Assembly (NCBI RefSeq): GCF_024362695.1
Contig: NC_065425.1
Span: 9,243,001 to 9,307,000, forward strand
Source: Pectinophora gossypiella
Taxonomy: Eukaryota > Arthropoda > Insecta > Lepidoptera > Gelechiidae
Length of the DNA: 64,000 nt
Reading direction: 5' to 3'
Under the pieces are notes generated by a model. That model ran no database searches. It was not told where the DNA came from and worked only from the letters and a program-made list of their open reading frames with translations. A program made the position numbers and the translations under genes. This document shows positions 1 through 11,140 of the stretch, piece by piece. Position 1 is the stretch's first letter. Each line of letters starts with the position of its first letter.

Positions 1-418
1 GGCATACTTACAATACAAGAAATAAACATAAAATTGCTATTCAAAACTCTAGATTAAGTAAATTAAATTCATCTTTTTTGGGGTTATGTATACGTTTTTA
101 CAATAAAATACCAGATAATATTCTAAATTTGTCAGAAAATAAATTTAAAGCTCATGTGAAGCTTACTTTATGTAAAAAATCTTAGTATAAGATTAATGAC
201 TACCTAAATGATAAAAATGTCTGGTATTGAATGTGTTCCTCTAGTTATTAAATAACTTGTAATGTATACCCTCATTAGTTTTTAAAAGATGTGTTGCTGT
301 TGCAGTTTCTTGTCATTTCTTCTCCTCAGCCATAACACCTTGCGAAATGACCTTCAACAAGTTTATCCGTGATAATTACGTTGAATAAATGATTCTGATT
401 TCTGATTTCTGATTTGGG
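1..418 (+). mobile_element. LINE-1 family (CR1/jockey-like) 3' end
   Basis: Encodes the tail of a reverse-transcriptase ORF with GLCIRFYNKIPDNILNLSEN and, after a stop, a 3' UTR ending in repeated GATTTCT units. The same 3' UTR recurs at 2575-2870 and 22298-22507. It is truncated by the window edge. Confidence 0.8.
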
Positions 419-831
419 AACATTCCCGGGAATGGCACACTCATATATTTTTGTAGAAGAAATAAAGATTTTCCTTACAAGCTTGCTGTCTACCCCTTAG
501 GAGATACACGCGTGATGCTGTTGTTATGTTATACTTATAATACAGTACAGTATTCGTGCTCCTCAGAACTTCCGTGACTGGCTACAATATCATGTGACTA
601 AAAATAAAAAAAAAACGAAGTCACACAAATATCGCCCCGAATGCGCTCTGATAAAGTTGATGAGGGGCTAGCATGAAGGCTTTAAGGTTTAAAAAAAAAA
701 GAAAAACATTTTTTTTAAAGCTACATGGCCAAACTATGTTTACTGGTTAAATTAATGACTTAGAATTGGTGCTTTGCCTTCAATTACATAGTGTTAAAAT
801 TAAAAGTATAAATGCTTTTGTATAGACAAAC
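419..831. other. Unassigned AT-rich sequence
   Basis: No gene or recognisable repeat seen; several homopolymer A/T runs. Confidence 0.5.
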
Positions 832-1164
832 AGCTGCCGTGGTCTAGTGGTTAGAGCGTAAAGCTCACGATCTCGAGGTCCGGGTTCGATTCCCTATGAA
901 GACATTGTCGAAATCACTTTGTGAGACTGACCATTGTTTGGCAAGGATATTGCAGGCTTGAATCACCTGATTGTCCGAAAAATTAAAATGATTCTGTGCT
1001 TCAGAGGGCACGTTAAGCCGTTGGTCCCGGCTGTTAGCCGTAAAACACCTCCAGCAACCTGTAGTAGAACAGCGTCGTGGAGTATGCTCCATACCCCCTC
1101 CGGTTGATTGAGGGGAGGTCTGTGCCCAGCTGTGGATGTATATAGGCTGTTTATGTTATGTTAT
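832..1164 (+). mobile_element. SINE-A copy (tRNA-derived)
   Basis: The head has a Pol III A box (TGGTCTAGTGGTTAGAG) and B box (GGTTCGATTCC), so it is tRNA-derived. The middle carries the shared CACCTGATTGTCCGAAAA / GGCACGTTAAGCCGTTGG domain. The tail reads GCCCAG..GGGACGTATATAGGCTGTTGATG in better copies. This copy has diverged and ends in TATGTTATGTTATT instead of GATGAT. The tail resembles the LINE-4 3' end. Confidence 0.88.
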
Positions 1165-1208
1165 TTACTTATACACCGACTCCTTGTCCGCTATCTTTGA
1201 ATCCCATG

Positions 1209-1358
1209 TACAGTCATGAGCAATATAATGTACCCACTTTACGACTCTGTAGCACTAACATATTTGACATTTAGTGAGACTTACAGTTCAATTTGTCAAA
1301 AAAGTTAATGTGACATGGTACCAAAGTGTAGGTATACATATTAATGCTCGTGACCGTA
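1209..1358 (+). mobile_element. MITE-2 copy (Tc1/mariner-like)
   Basis: About 147-bp element with imperfect inverted ends TACAGTCATGAGCAATAT and, at the other end, the complement of TACGGTCACGAGCATTAA. Seven copies in both orientations occur in the window. TA at the ends suggests a Tc1/mariner-type mover. Confidence 0.75.
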
Positions 1359-1515
1359 CCTAGAGGGCGAGCCTATTGCCAAAGCCAATTTAAATAAAGC
1401 TACTAACTTCTCAGATTTGTCGTATAAACCGACAAAAGGGCTGTGTCCTTTCTAACATGATGGACCATTAACATGATGATTGAGGGTAATTTTTTTTATT
1501 ACTTTTTACGTGACT

Positions 1516-1852
1516 GAAGCCGTGGTAGCCCAGTTGGTAAAACGCTTGCCTTTCACTTTGAGGTCGCAGGTTCGAATCCAGCACAGGCCCAAACCAATGA
1601 TTGTCGAATTTGTTTTCGAATTCATGTTTGGGTCATAAATTATTATCACGTGCTCAGCTGAGATGGAAAATATCGTAAGGAAACCCACGTTCCCGAGAAA
1701 TGCAATTTCGGCGGTATGTGACCTAACCTGTATTGGGCTAGTTTTCCCTTTGCGGGTTGGAAGGTCAGACAAGCAGTCGCTTCTGTAAAAAACCGGACCT
1801 GTCAAATCTTCAGGTTAGGTCAGCGGACCCAGTGGAAAACGGGATTTTGAGC
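1516..1852 (+). mobile_element. SINE-D copy (tRNA-derived, most complete)
   Basis: Starts GCCGTGGTAGCCCAGTTGG with a tRNA-type A box, and has the B box GGTTCGAATCC. Its body differs from SINE-A/B/C: TTTGTTTTCGAATTCATG, GACCTAACCTGTATTGGGC and CGGACCTGTCAAATC. No shared central hairpin. Other copies lie at 13.0, 23.5, 27.1, 40.9, 41.6, 50.7 and 53.7 kb. Confidence 0.85.
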
Positions 1853-1855
1853 ATA

Positions 1856-2022
1856 CCAGGGGGGTTAAAATGGCCACATCGAAGCATCATTCATCTAAGA
1901 AAGCAATGTTGCAATTTGACATTTGCCCATATAAAATTAAGTGCGCAATGCAAACAAATGTCAAATAGCAATATTGCTTTCTTACATGAATTGCTACAAT
2001 CTGGCCATTTTAACCCCTCAGG
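1856..2022. mobile_element. MITE-1 copy (long foldback)
   Basis: Nearly the whole element is an inverted repeat: GGTTAAAATGGCCACATCGA on the left and its complement on the right, around AATATTGC and TTGACATTTG arms. The best copy is 49188-49351. Confidence 0.75.
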
Positions 2023-2406
2023 CCTTCTTATACCATGGTGAAAACTACGCGACAAAACTAGAATAAAACTCCCTTAGATAAGATATGCAAACATTGAAAG
2101 TAGCTTGAAACAAACGTATAAAAATCAACTACTCGAATTGCACCCTAAAATTTTATAGTAAACAGTGCATTGTCGAACCAACAAAGGTTCCAATCGATGG
2201 TGTTTCGTGCACGTTCGGACAACGACCAAATAGCAGCTAAAATATTAACCCGGGGTTTGGACAATTTGGACCAGATCGATATTTGCCTGACCAACTGACG
2301 TGTCGTGCGGAACGGAGAATTTTTTTCAATTTAAAACGATTGGGTGGTTTTTCCGGTTAGCTTTTCCATGAGGTAGGTCACTTATGTACGTTTTTAGGGT
2401 AATAGA
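2023..2406. other. Unassigned sequence
   Basis: No feature seen. Confidence 0.5.
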
Positions 2407-2547
2407 TACAGTCAAGAGCAATATCATGTACTTTAGAACCCTGTCGCACTATCATATTTGACATTTAATGAGACTTACAATTTAATTTGTCAAAAAACTT
2501 AATGTGACATGGTTTCAAAGTGTATCATATTAGTACTCGCGACCGTA
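2407..2547 (+). mobile_element. MITE-2 copy
   Basis: Matches the 1209-1358 copy from TACAGTCAAGAGCAAT to CGCGACCGTA, with a small internal gap. Confidence 0.72.
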
Positions 2548-2574
2548 CATCTTTGAACGCCAAAAGTCAAAACC

Positions 2575-2870
2575 ATTATAAAATTAAATCTCATGTGAAG
2601 CTTACTTTATGTAAAAAAGCTTATTGTAAGATTAATGAGATTACCTAAACGATAAAAATTTCTGGTATTAAATGTGTTCCTCTAGTTATCAAATAACTTG
2701 CTAATGTATTCATTGATTTAAAAGATGTGTTGCTGTTGCAGTTTCTTGTCATTTCTTCTCCTCAACCATAACACCTTGCCAAATGACGTAAATTATAAAA
2801 TGTTACATTGACCTTCAACAAGTTATCCATGATAATTACGTTGAATAAATGATTATGATTTCTGATTAAG
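2575..2870 (+). mobile_element. LINE-1 3' end, truncated
   Basis: Begins within AAATCTCATGTGAAGCTTAC (the last codons of the ORF) and continues through the same 3' UTR as the copy at the window start, ending TTATGATTTCTGATT. Confidence 0.8.
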
Positions 2871-3355
2871 AGGACTTTTTGGCGGGAACGAAAACGGTAC
2901 GGTCGCTTTCTTCATTGAATAATCTAAATAATTAATACGAAGTGGTGTTTTGTGGTTAACGATCGCATTAAGTTAGTCGGAAAACATTCGCGATAGTGTT
3001 ATTATATCGGAATAATCAATAAACAAAGTGTACCTATCTATTTTCGCTTCGTGTGAACAAGCCGCTTCATTACTCAAAAGTTTGAGCGAACTTTTGAGTT
3101 AATTCGTTTGGGGTTCGGAGTAGCAGTCTGCTCCGAAGGTAGGGGCTTAGCTGTCATCATTTATCGTCATCACCTTTCATCATTTCATTAATCATCATCA
3201 AGAACAAAAAATACAATAAGATATGGCTGTATGGGCATAGTTCCCTTTGCCTTGCCCTTCGGGGAAAACCAAACCATTACCTATTATTAACGCAATAATA
3301 TCGTAGAATATTTGGTCTTTTTGAAAATATTCAGTTGGAACTTACGTAACTTGGC
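2871..3355. other. Unassigned sequence, perhaps upstream part of LINE-7
   Basis: No recognised motif except an ATCATCATC-rich stretch near 3160-3200. It could be an older part of the LINE that follows. Confidence 0.3.
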
Positions 3356-3382
3356 GTCACACGTAAGTGTGTTCTAACTGGA

Positions 3383-4016
3383 TATTTGCAAAACAAAATT
3401 CTGTCGCGCAAATTCGGCAACTCCTATCTCTGCCGCACCATTGAAAAGTGGAACGGGTTGCCGGCTCAAGTGTTCCCTCCTTCTTACAACATAGAGTCCT
3501 TTAAACGAAGCGTGAAGAAGCACCTAGTAGGCAAGTATGGTAGTCGCAACTGATTCGAAACTGACTCATTGCGTTGCTTTTCAGTTACTACTGCAATTAG
3601 GGCTTCTCTATGTTTACCATCAGGCGTACCAACGGCCTCCGTGGTCCAGTGGTTGAGCGTTGGGCTCACGATCCGGAGGTCCCGGGTTCGAATCCCGGTG
3701 GGGACATATCACAAAAATCACTTTGTGATCCCTAGTTTGGTTAGGACATTACAGGCTGATCACCTGATTGTCCAAAAAGTAAGATGATCCGTGCTTCGGA
3801 AGGCACGTTAAGCCGTTGCTTGGTCCCGGTTACTACTTACTGATGTAAGTAGATAAGTAGTTGTTACATGAGCCATGTCAGGGGCCTCTGGCGGCTCAAT
3901 AGTAACCCTGACACCAGGGTTGATGAGGTTGGTACTCCACCTCACATCCCACACGATAGAAGAAGAAGATCAGGCGTAGTTGAGCCAACATGCTTAGCCC
4001 ATATCAAAAAAAAAAC
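3383..4016 (+). mobile_element. LINE-7 (CR1-like) 3' end, interrupted by SINE-B
   Basis: The open frame to the TGA at 3549-3551 reads LSRKFGNSYLCRTIEKWNGL then PAQVFPPSYNIESFKRSVKK, typical of the last residues of insect non-LTR reverse transcriptases (a conserved W-N-x-LP motif, then a basic helix). The 3' UTR is split by a SINE-B with a 10-bp duplication and ends in a poly-A at about 4016. Confidence 0.75.
3629..3968 (+). mobile_element. SINE-B copy (tRNA-derived), full length
   Basis: Flanked by the duplication ATCAGGCGTA (3619-3628 and 3969-3978). The head has an A box (TGGTCCAGTGGTTGAGCG) and B box (GGTTCGAATCC), with CTCACGA at the anticodon-loop position. The central domain is shared with SINE-A. 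The body has GATGTAAGTAAGTAG and a CCCTGACACCAGGG hairpin. The tail ends CACACGATAGAAGAAG. Reference copy of the family. Confidence 0.93.
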
Positions 4017-4110
4017 AAGATTCTAGAACATTACTATTGACTTTCGGTGTTCTAAGAACTACACACCTTCTAAATTTAATTTAAAAATTACATTTAGTAC
4101 TTTCTTAACC

Positions 4111-4362
4111 GCCAAAAAGGAAAGAGACGCTTAATCGACAGGCATAAAATTAATGAAACCCACGTCAATTTTATGCGGAAATTTAAAAGACTACCTGTAA
4201 TAGATGCCTATTTCATTCTCCCATGTTATTCATTAATTCACTCATTAATTTTAAAATTAACAATTGTCAATCATCCGTCCCTTTTCTTTTCGGTGGATAA
4301 GAAAATGATGAGTATAACTAAAAATATCGTTAGGAGGTGTCTACAGGAATCGGGGTCATTCG
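4111..4362. mobile_element. MITE-5 copy, partial
   Basis: Matches the inner parts of the 375-bp MITE-5 (AAAGGAAAGAGACG to GGAATCGGGG) with a lost left end. TTTTCGGTGGATAAGAAAATG is the conserved sub-terminal motif. Confidence 0.65.
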
Positions 4363-4625
4363 GACGATAAAAAATACAACAGATAGGTATTTATTTCAAT
4401 AATATGATTCATCAGATCTCCAAATTGCTTATTCTTGCAATATTAATAATGATTACTATTTTTTATGTTACTAAAGAACTAGATAATGTATGTCAGACAA
4501 AAATGCAAGTTGTTAATTTGGAAAATTTTGCGACATTGTCAAAAATATGGCCGACTTTTTTTTAGCTAAAATGAAAATTGTGATGAAACATTTTGCTGTT
4601 GCAGTAAAATACATAATACATACAT
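4363..4625. other. Unassigned AT-rich sequence
   Basis: No feature seen. Confidence 0.5.
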
Positions 4626-4634
4626 AAACGGACG

Positions 4635-5050
4635 CCTATTTTCCACCAGGGTAAGCAGAGGCTATGGAATTCCATTTGCTTCGATCCTGACACACTTCTT
4701 TTGCTTCCTCCATATTCATCAATCGTTTCATACACGCACGCCGGTTCAGAGTAGATCGTACTGAACCTTTTCTAAGGACATCACCAATTTGGTCAATGTG
4801 CGTCCTAGGTCTTCCTCTGCCATCTCTACCACCAACCTTCGCTTCATAGGTATACCGCTTTCGTAATCCTATTATCCTTCATCCGCCCTACGTGTCCAAA
4901 CCAAGTTAACATTCCCTTCTCAATCTTAGTCACTATGTCTTTTACACCATATCCCTCTCTTATCACACTGTTTCTCACTTTATCACTCAATTTAACACCG
5001 CAGACGCTACGCAACGACCTCATTTCTACGTCATTAATCCTATGTAGGAA
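4635..5050 (-). mobile_element. LINE-6 reverse-transcriptase ORF 3' part
   Basis: On the minus strand it reads DVEMRSLRSVCGVKLSDKVR, then VKDIVTKIEKGMLTWFGHVG, then GRGRPRTHIDQIGDVLRKGS, broken by small indels. This W-x-GH-x-x-RM / GRGRPR pattern marks the C-terminus of RTE-like endonuclease/reverse transcriptases. It ends in CCAGGGTAAGCAGAG. Five further fragments occur. Confidence 0.8.
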
Positions 5051-5074
5051 GATGTGTATAGGTATTATACAGTA

Positions 5075-5367
5075 CCTCGATGAGAGGAGCTCGATGACGC
5101 AGCGGTTAACGCGCTCGGTCTGCGATTGTTGAAGTTAAGCAACTTTCGCAAAGGCCGGACATAGGATGGGTGACCACAAAAAAAATCATCTCGATCTCCT
5201 CCGTGCTTCGGAAGGCACGTTAAGTCGTTGGTCCCGGCTGCATTAGCAGTCGTTAATAACCATCAATCCGCACTGGGCACGCGTGGTAGTTTAAGGCCCG
5301 ATCTCCCCTATCCATCCATAGGGAAGGCCCGTGCCCCAGCAGTGGGGACGTTAATGGGCTGATGATG
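5075..5367 (+). mobile_element. SINE-C copy (tRNA/5S-like head)
   Basis: Flanked by ATTATACAGTA (5064-5074 and 5368-5378). The head GAGGAGCTCGATGACGCAGC is followed by GAAGTTAAGCAACTT and GGATGGGTGACCAC. It ends in GGGACGTTAATGGGCTGATGATG. Family details are given at 42677. Confidence 0.9.
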
Positions 5368-5405
5368 ATTATACAGTAGAATTTAACCCATTCCTCGCTA
5401 GCTAT

Positions 5406-5575
5406 GTACAACCAAAGAGCAAAAGTGCAGTCACTGAGCCCAGCGAATCATTTGTAAACAGTGGTGAAATTATGAACCATTAGTTGTCATAATTATAAAA
5501 TTTATGTTTTTGTTGATGTTTTTGGTCTATTACAGAAACAACATGTAACCAGGAGGTCTTAAGATAAACCAGTTA
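5406..5575 (+). mobile_element. MITE-8, left part
   Basis: Matches 61770-61975 (AGTCACTGAGCCCAGC, GAACCATTAGTTGTC, CAGGAGGTCTTAAG). The right end, AAGAAACTGATTGGACTTTT, is displaced to 6263 by a retroelement inserted between. Confidence 0.7.
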
Positions 5576-5607
5576 ATCAATCTACAATCTAAAAAAAACA
5601 TATAGGA

Positions 5608-5705
5608 TTACACATACATACACATACATAAACTCACGCCCGTAATCCCTAATGGGGTGGGCAGAGCCACAAGTAATCACAGACAACTTGCAGCCACTGT
5701 TGATA
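5608..5705 (+). repeat. Rep-I copy
   Basis: Interspersed unit around CTCACGCCCGTAATCCCTAA, TGGGGTGGGCAGAGCC and AACTTGCAGCCACT. About seven copies occur; class unknown, possibly the 3' end of a retroelement. Confidence 0.65.
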
Positions 5706-6262
5706 CGAAGTCCAAAGACATATAAAACAAAAGACAAAAAAAGACATATAGGATTATTTGCAAAAAATAGCGATCGGCACATTGTTAATACCAGGAATAA
5801 AAATAAACTTGCTTTACAAGTCTGTCGATTACATAAGATTACTAAATCTTTTAAGGGGCAATGTATACGTTTTTACAATAAGATTCCCATTGACATTCAG
5901 AATTTGCCTTTCAACTGTTTTAAGACAGTAGTTAAACGAAAACTTTACAAAAAAGGTTATTATAAAGTTAGTGATTATTTAGAAGATATGAATGCATGGG
6001 ATTAACTGTCTGAAAACTGATATTAGGCAGCTAAATTACTGAATTGTATACCAATATTTTATGTTTATTTTTATTTTTTTTAAAGAACGTCTAGGGCCCT
6101 GTGCCGAGGTTTTTCTTGCAGCTTCTTTTCCCCGGCTATACAGGATGTGAGAAGCTGCAGTAGTTTTAGGCGGATGAGACGTTCGTTATGTAAAATTGAC
6201 GATTCAAAGTGTAACTATGTTACCTACTGAATAAAGATATTTTTGAATTTGAATTTGAATTT
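5706..6262 (+). mobile_element. LINE-1-like ORF C-terminus and 3' UTR
   Basis: The frame to the TAA at 6003-6005 ends with QCIRFYNKIPIDIQNLPFNC, then KLYKKGYYKVSDYLEDMNAWD-type residues, a conserved insect CR1/jockey-like tail. The 3' UTR ends in (GAATTT)n at 6243-6262. Inserted inside MITE-8. Confidence 0.85.
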
Positions 6263-6305
6263 ATTGCTTTGCAAGAAACTGATTGGACTTTTGCACCTTA
6301 TCGTA
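6263..6305 (+). mobile_element. MITE-8, right end displaced by insertion
   Basis: AAGAAACTGATTGGACTTTT matches the right end of the intact MITE-8 at about 61945. Confidence 0.65.
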
Positions 6306-6630
6306 CTTATAAGTCCCATGTAATAATGTGCGAACCTGTTGCCTTTGACCGGGCACAAGTCCTGGAAACCATTTGATATCAATTGTCTATGATCTAAACA
6401 TTAGGTAATACAAACTCAATACAGTTTTGAATTTAAGTTATGGCAATAAAAGAAGGAAATTTCAGATAGGTTGGTAAGTACCTAATTAGTGCCTCTAAGT
6501 TTCCAATTAGATAGGTAGATAGGCACCTAGGTACCTACTTACTTATAAGATTTCTAAGTTATTTTGTTAATAAATTATTCAATTACGCAGGAGTTCAAAG
6601 TTTTGTAAAACGTTTAACTAAGTAGTACGT
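6306..6630. other. Unassigned sequence
   Basis: GACCGGGCACAAGTCCTGGAA (near 6347) recurs with changes at about 50430, so part is an old repeat. Otherwise nothing seen. Confidence 0.4.
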
Positions 6631-6824
6631 ATCACCAGATTGTCCGAATGTAAGACGATCCGTGCTTCGGAAGGCACGTTAAGGCGTTAGTCCCGGTTCT
6701 TACTGATGTAAGTACCTAGTCGTTACATGATTCATGTCAGGGGCCTTTGACGGCTCGATAGTAACTCTGACACCAGAGTTGATGAGGTTGGTAATCCACC
6801 TCATAACCCACACGATAGAAGATT
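6631..6824 (+). mobile_element. SINE-B, 5'-truncated
   Basis: Begins in the central domain (CACCAGATTGTCCGAA) and runs to CACACGATAGAAG. Confidence 0.85.
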
Positions 6825-7456
6825 GTGTGTTACCTACACTGTATTTTACCTATAATAATAGAAGATTTTATTTCCAAAGATTAATATACAGCTATTAATA
6901 TTAACTAAGTAGGTAGATACCTATATGTATACTTATAACTATAGGAAAAATACTGAACGACTACCGATTACCTACCTACCTATAAGTATTTTAACATTAT
7001 TTACGAGAAAATATCCAAAAGGAAACGTTATCGAGGAAAATGCCCGATAAACTAGTTTAAAGCTAGGTATTAAGTTAGGTCTAGCTAGGTTACTATAGAC
7101 GGTACGTAGGTGATAGCGCGAAGGCCATTGGTCTGCAAGGCGACAGCCGTCATAACAGCGAATACACAAACAAAAAACGCACATCCCAAAAGTTCTTTAA
7201 CCTAATTCTAGGCGACCCTTCAGCGAATAAAAAACAACCCCCAATCGTCACACTTTAGAGCCCAATTTCCTTTGCCACCAGTGTTTTCAACAAGTGCAGT
7301 TAGCGAACACATTCGCGCTATTGAACTCTCTCAGGAATGCACCCGACGTGCAGCCAACTTCACTCCAATGCAATCAAGTTCATAGATTAAGACTGACGTT
7401 TTAGATGCAATAAGAATTTAAGATGACGAATGGCACAAGTTTGTTAAAACACTTAC
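6825..7456. other. Unassigned AT-rich sequence
   Basis: Rich in TAGGTA motifs. No gene seen. Confidence 0.5.
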
Positions 7457-7950
7457 CGAGTAAAATCTACGCAGTTTTTGTCCATCAAATGTTCCAATAT
7501 GCAATTCGGCGTTAATAAAATATAGTTCACTATCACTTATCCTAGTCTTTTGCACTATGACATCACAATACAGTTTGTACGAAGGCACTTAGTCCTAGAG
7601 TCTAAATCACAAAATTGAGCAAAAAAAGTTCGCACTGATAACTTTATTATGTTTCGTGATCCATCACGTTTGAATTTAGAACGCTCCGGATTGGACACTT
7701 CAAAGTTCGAATTCGGAAAGTCACCCGCGATCCATTCGGGGGATTTTCGTGGGTTTTCGTGTGCGAGGGACGCGAAGCGCGTGCGATCGCCGCTCGCGCG
7801 CAACTGAAGTTTGTCGTAGGTTAAGTTTCGAAAAAAAAACACCGCTATATCAATTTTCCGGACTACGGTCCCGCGGTTTCACCACGCCAAAAACACACAT
7901 CTCCGCACATCGTCACTGCAGGTTATTGTTATGACAGCTCCGTGAATTAC
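7457..7950 (-). promoter_or_regulatory. Candidate minus-strand first exon with splice donor
   Basis: On the minus strand the text CTCG|GTAAGTG gives a strong donor, with the last exon base at 7457. The stretch upstream (higher coordinates) becomes CpG-rich from about 7660. No convincing reading frame runs through it, so it is best described as a possible non-coding first exon or 5' UTR. Chance occurrence of a donor cannot be excluded. Confidence 0.35.
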
Positions 7951-8400
7951 AACCATGTGTACTATGGGGCGCGATGTGGCCCACTCCAGATGGCGCCACC
8001 GGCCGAGATGCGGACGATAACCAAATAAACTAGCAACGCGCGTAAACACAACCAATTTACTGAATGCCACTTTTCATTATTTTATTTCGCTATGCACCGG
8101 CCGACGTCACCGAAATAACAGCGCGGGGAGGTATGTCCGTCTCTTTCCCCCGCGCGGCGATTCGTCGGGCATTTCACATTCTAAATTCGAAAATTGGAAC
8201 TGTCACTGGTTTTCTAATTCGGGTGGTTTTAGGTTAGTGTGCGTCGGGCGCGCGCGGCAAGCGGGACGTGCATAGGCGAGGCTCGTGCATGCATGCACGG
8301 GCAGTGGTGCACTGAGCCTAGATGACATTCACACAGGCTTAAACTCAAGTTCAGACGGATGCCGCGTGCACGCCACACGCCGCCGCGTAACACTGCCACC
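7660..8400. promoter_or_regulatory. CpG-rich block, candidate host promoter
   Basis: This is the longest GC- and CpG-rich stretch in the window (for example GCGCGTGCGATCGCCGC near 7777, and the region around 8240). It contains no repeat family found elsewhere in the window. With the minus-strand donor at 7456 it fits an unmethylated promoter region. No product can be named. No clear TATA box was seen. Confidence 0.4.
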
Positions 8401-9285
8401 ATGTAATTCTATATCGTCACACACCGAGAGAACCAAATAGTTAGCCACTGACTCATTGGATTGTTTTTATTGAAAAACCTGCGATTTGAGGAAACAATGG
8501 ACATTGTCCATTGTCCGCGTGTTTAGAGACCTTAGACACGGATAGGGTCTTAATACTTCATTAAGTAGGAACTAGATAGTACTTGTAATTTCAAGGTGAA
8601 CCTAATTACATAGCTCGGCGGCAAAAGTTGCAAACCACTGACTTTCTCCGAGACGACTCAACTCTATCTAGATACAGAGCTAAACATCGCTTCAAAAATG
8701 CAGTCACTTAAAATAAACACGAGAAATAACTTGGAAACTATTGAAAAATCGATGTAATGTAAAATTAATTATGATGCAGTAAAAACGATCGTCTTTTATT
8801 GAACGATAATGTTTGAGGATAAATAGTTTGAGTTGAGTATATTGATTTTTATTCATTTGTTCGTGAATGGACTATATCTACTCGACACGACAAAGTTTAA
8901 CATAGTACCTATATGACTCCCAACGATTTGCGCTGCACTAGACTGCTGTTAACGCCTGAACAGAGTGATAAGTCTGATAAAAATTTAGAGATAAAGCTAT
9001 CACAAATTGCATAAAATCTTTTTCTTTACAACTTTATTTATGAATATTTTTGTGTAGTAGATATACAATGGACTAGATACACACATAAAAATGTCGGAAA
9101 AACGCGAAAATCTAATAAGCATCTAATTCTAATATATTTGTTAGAGATAAGCTTACCTGCAGGGACTGTCTTTGTAACATACAAATAAAAAACTGTCTGT
9201 CTGTTTTAATGTGTACTAATAAATAAATAACTAAAGAAAATTCTAATTTTTACGTTCAATAGATGTTGCTTTCGATGCCTTCGAT
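8401..9285. other. Unassigned AT-rich sequence
   Basis: No repeat or frame of note. Confidence 0.5.
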
Positions 9286-9450
9286 GTTTCGATGCCTCAA
9301 TGTTTGCAAGCAAATTCATCTAAAAAAGCAATATTGCAATTTGACATTTGCGCATATAAAAGTGAGTGCGCAATGCAAACAAATGTCAAATAGCAATATT
9401 GCTTTCTTACATAAATTCCAACAATGTGGCCTTTTTAGACCCCTAGATCT
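9286..9450. mobile_element. MITE-1 copy
   Basis: Same foldback core as 49188 (CAATTTGACATTTGCGCATA, CAAACAAATGTCAAATAGCA), ends degraded. Confidence 0.7.
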
Positions 9451-9944
9451 GTTTAAACTATCTACACTAGACAAGTAAAGGGAAGATAAAACATGCTTTT
9501 ATCCACTGCTACAGAATAAAAGTTCCGCTTTTCCGGAATTGGTTATGAAGTGTCTACTTGACCCCCATTCTGGGAGGGTTTGAAGGGTTCTACGTTGCAT
9601 ACCTATACCTAAACATCTAATGGAAGAGTCAGACCTTTCAAACAAGGAATTAAATACTAACAATGCTACTACAAAACACAAACAAAAAATAAACTAGGTT
9701 TGAAATAGGATTTCGCGCCACGAAAGAAGTCGGCGGATTTTAATGAAACTAACTTGACAAGTCATAATAATTCTATGCAGGATCTGCGACAGATTAGGAA
9801 TTCTTTCGTATACGGATTATATTTTAAACATAGTTTATCTTTTAGTCTTTGTTTTGTAGTAACACTGTAAGTATACAAATTTTAAATTTAAATAAGACAA
9901 TTTGTTACGGAATAATTTGTTAAAATTTAATACGATATACTCTG
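9451..9944. other. Unassigned sequence
   Basis: No feature seen. Confidence 0.5.
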
Positions 9945-10080
9945 AACCGGCGTGCGTATATGAAACGATTGATGAATGTAATTCATGTGGATGAAGCAAG
10001 AGAAGTGTGTCAGGATCGAAGCAAATGGAATTCCTTAGTCTCTGCATTTCCCAGTGGGAAATAGGCGTGAGTATAAGTAT
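9945..10080 (+). mobile_element. LINE-6 3' fragment
   Basis: CCGGCGTGCGTATATGAAAC, GAAGTGTGTCAGGATCGAAG and GGGAAATAGGCGTGAG match the complement of 4625-4760. Confidence 0.75.
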
Positions 10081-10154
10081 GTATGTGTGTATTTTTTAAT
10101 TTAAATTATCAATTTAAATCTTAGAAAGTACAATTCGTCGCTTTATAGCGATCA

Positions 10155-10285
10155 TCTTACAATACAATACAGTACAAATACACTTTATTGCATCAAAATA
10201 AAAAGAAATAATTACAAAAAGACTCTTAACTAAGTACATGGCAAATGGCGGCCTTATCGCTTAAAGCGATTTCTTCCAGACAAAA
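10155..10285 (-). mobile_element. Rep-J, jockey-like LINE 3' UTR
   Basis: Minus-strand GCGATAAGGCCGCCATTTGC to CAATAAAGTGTATTTGTA. Also at 41112 (+) and 44885 (-). Confidence 0.7.
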
Positions 10286-10433
10286 ATTTAAAAAAATTGA
10301 AAGATTGCGGGTACAAACTATAAGTACAACTTACCAATAAATACATGCAAATAAATATATAACATACAAATATATGTATATACCTAACCTATATACATAA
10401 CCTAACATATATACCTACTTATATAATAGTAAA

Positions 10434-10775
10434 CAGCCTCCGTGGTCTAGTGGTTAGAGCGTTAGGCTCACGATCTGGAGGTCCGGGTTCGATTCCCGAT
10501 AGGGACATTGTCGAAATCACTTTGTGAGACTGTCCTTTGTTTGGTAAGGACTTTTCAGGCTTGAATCACCTGATTGTCCGAAAAAGTAAGATGATTCCGT
10601 GCTTCGGAGGGCACGTTAAACCGTTGGTCCCGGATATTAGCCGTAAAAACACCTCCACCAATCCGCATTGGAGCAGCGTGGTGGAGTATGCTCCATACCC
10701 CCTCCGGTTGATTGAGGGGAGGCCTGTGCCCAACAGTGGGACGTATAAGTATAGGCTGTTGATGATGATGATGAT
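10434..10775 (+). mobile_element. SINE-A, full length
   Basis: Intact A and B boxes, CTCACGA at the anticodon-loop position, the shared central hairpin, the tail GGGAGGCCTGTGCCCA and (GATGAT)n. Reference copy. Confidence 0.92.
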
Positions 10776-10965
10776 ATAAATAGTACACACAAAATATCTA
10801 ATAATAATAAGCAATCTTGTAAGCACTTTATTGGAAAAACACATTCAGATGTTATTTTTGTTAACAACACCTAACAATAGATAAGCTAATTACAATCCAG
10901 GTAAAAAATTGTAGTCAAAATTTTTACCCGTTTTGAAATTAGAAAGATATCGTTCTGTTGAAGAA

Positions 10966-11140
10966 GGCCTCCGTGGTCCAGTGGTTGAGCGTTGGGCCCA
11001 CGGTCCGGAGACCCCGGGTTCGAATCCCGGTGGGGACATATCACAAATATCCCTGTGATCCCTAGTTTCGTTAGGACGTTACAGCCTGATCACCTGAATG
11101 TCCGAAAGTAAGATGATCCGTGCTTCGGAAGGCACGTTAA
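10966..11140 (+). mobile_element. SINE-B, 3'-truncated
   Basis: Head and central domain only; stops after GGAAGGCACGTTAAAC. Confidence 0.88.

Noticed and set aside
7879..8070. Short coding frames in the CpG-rich block
   Set aside because: Frames on both strands are equally open because of base composition; a promoter/UTR reading fits better.
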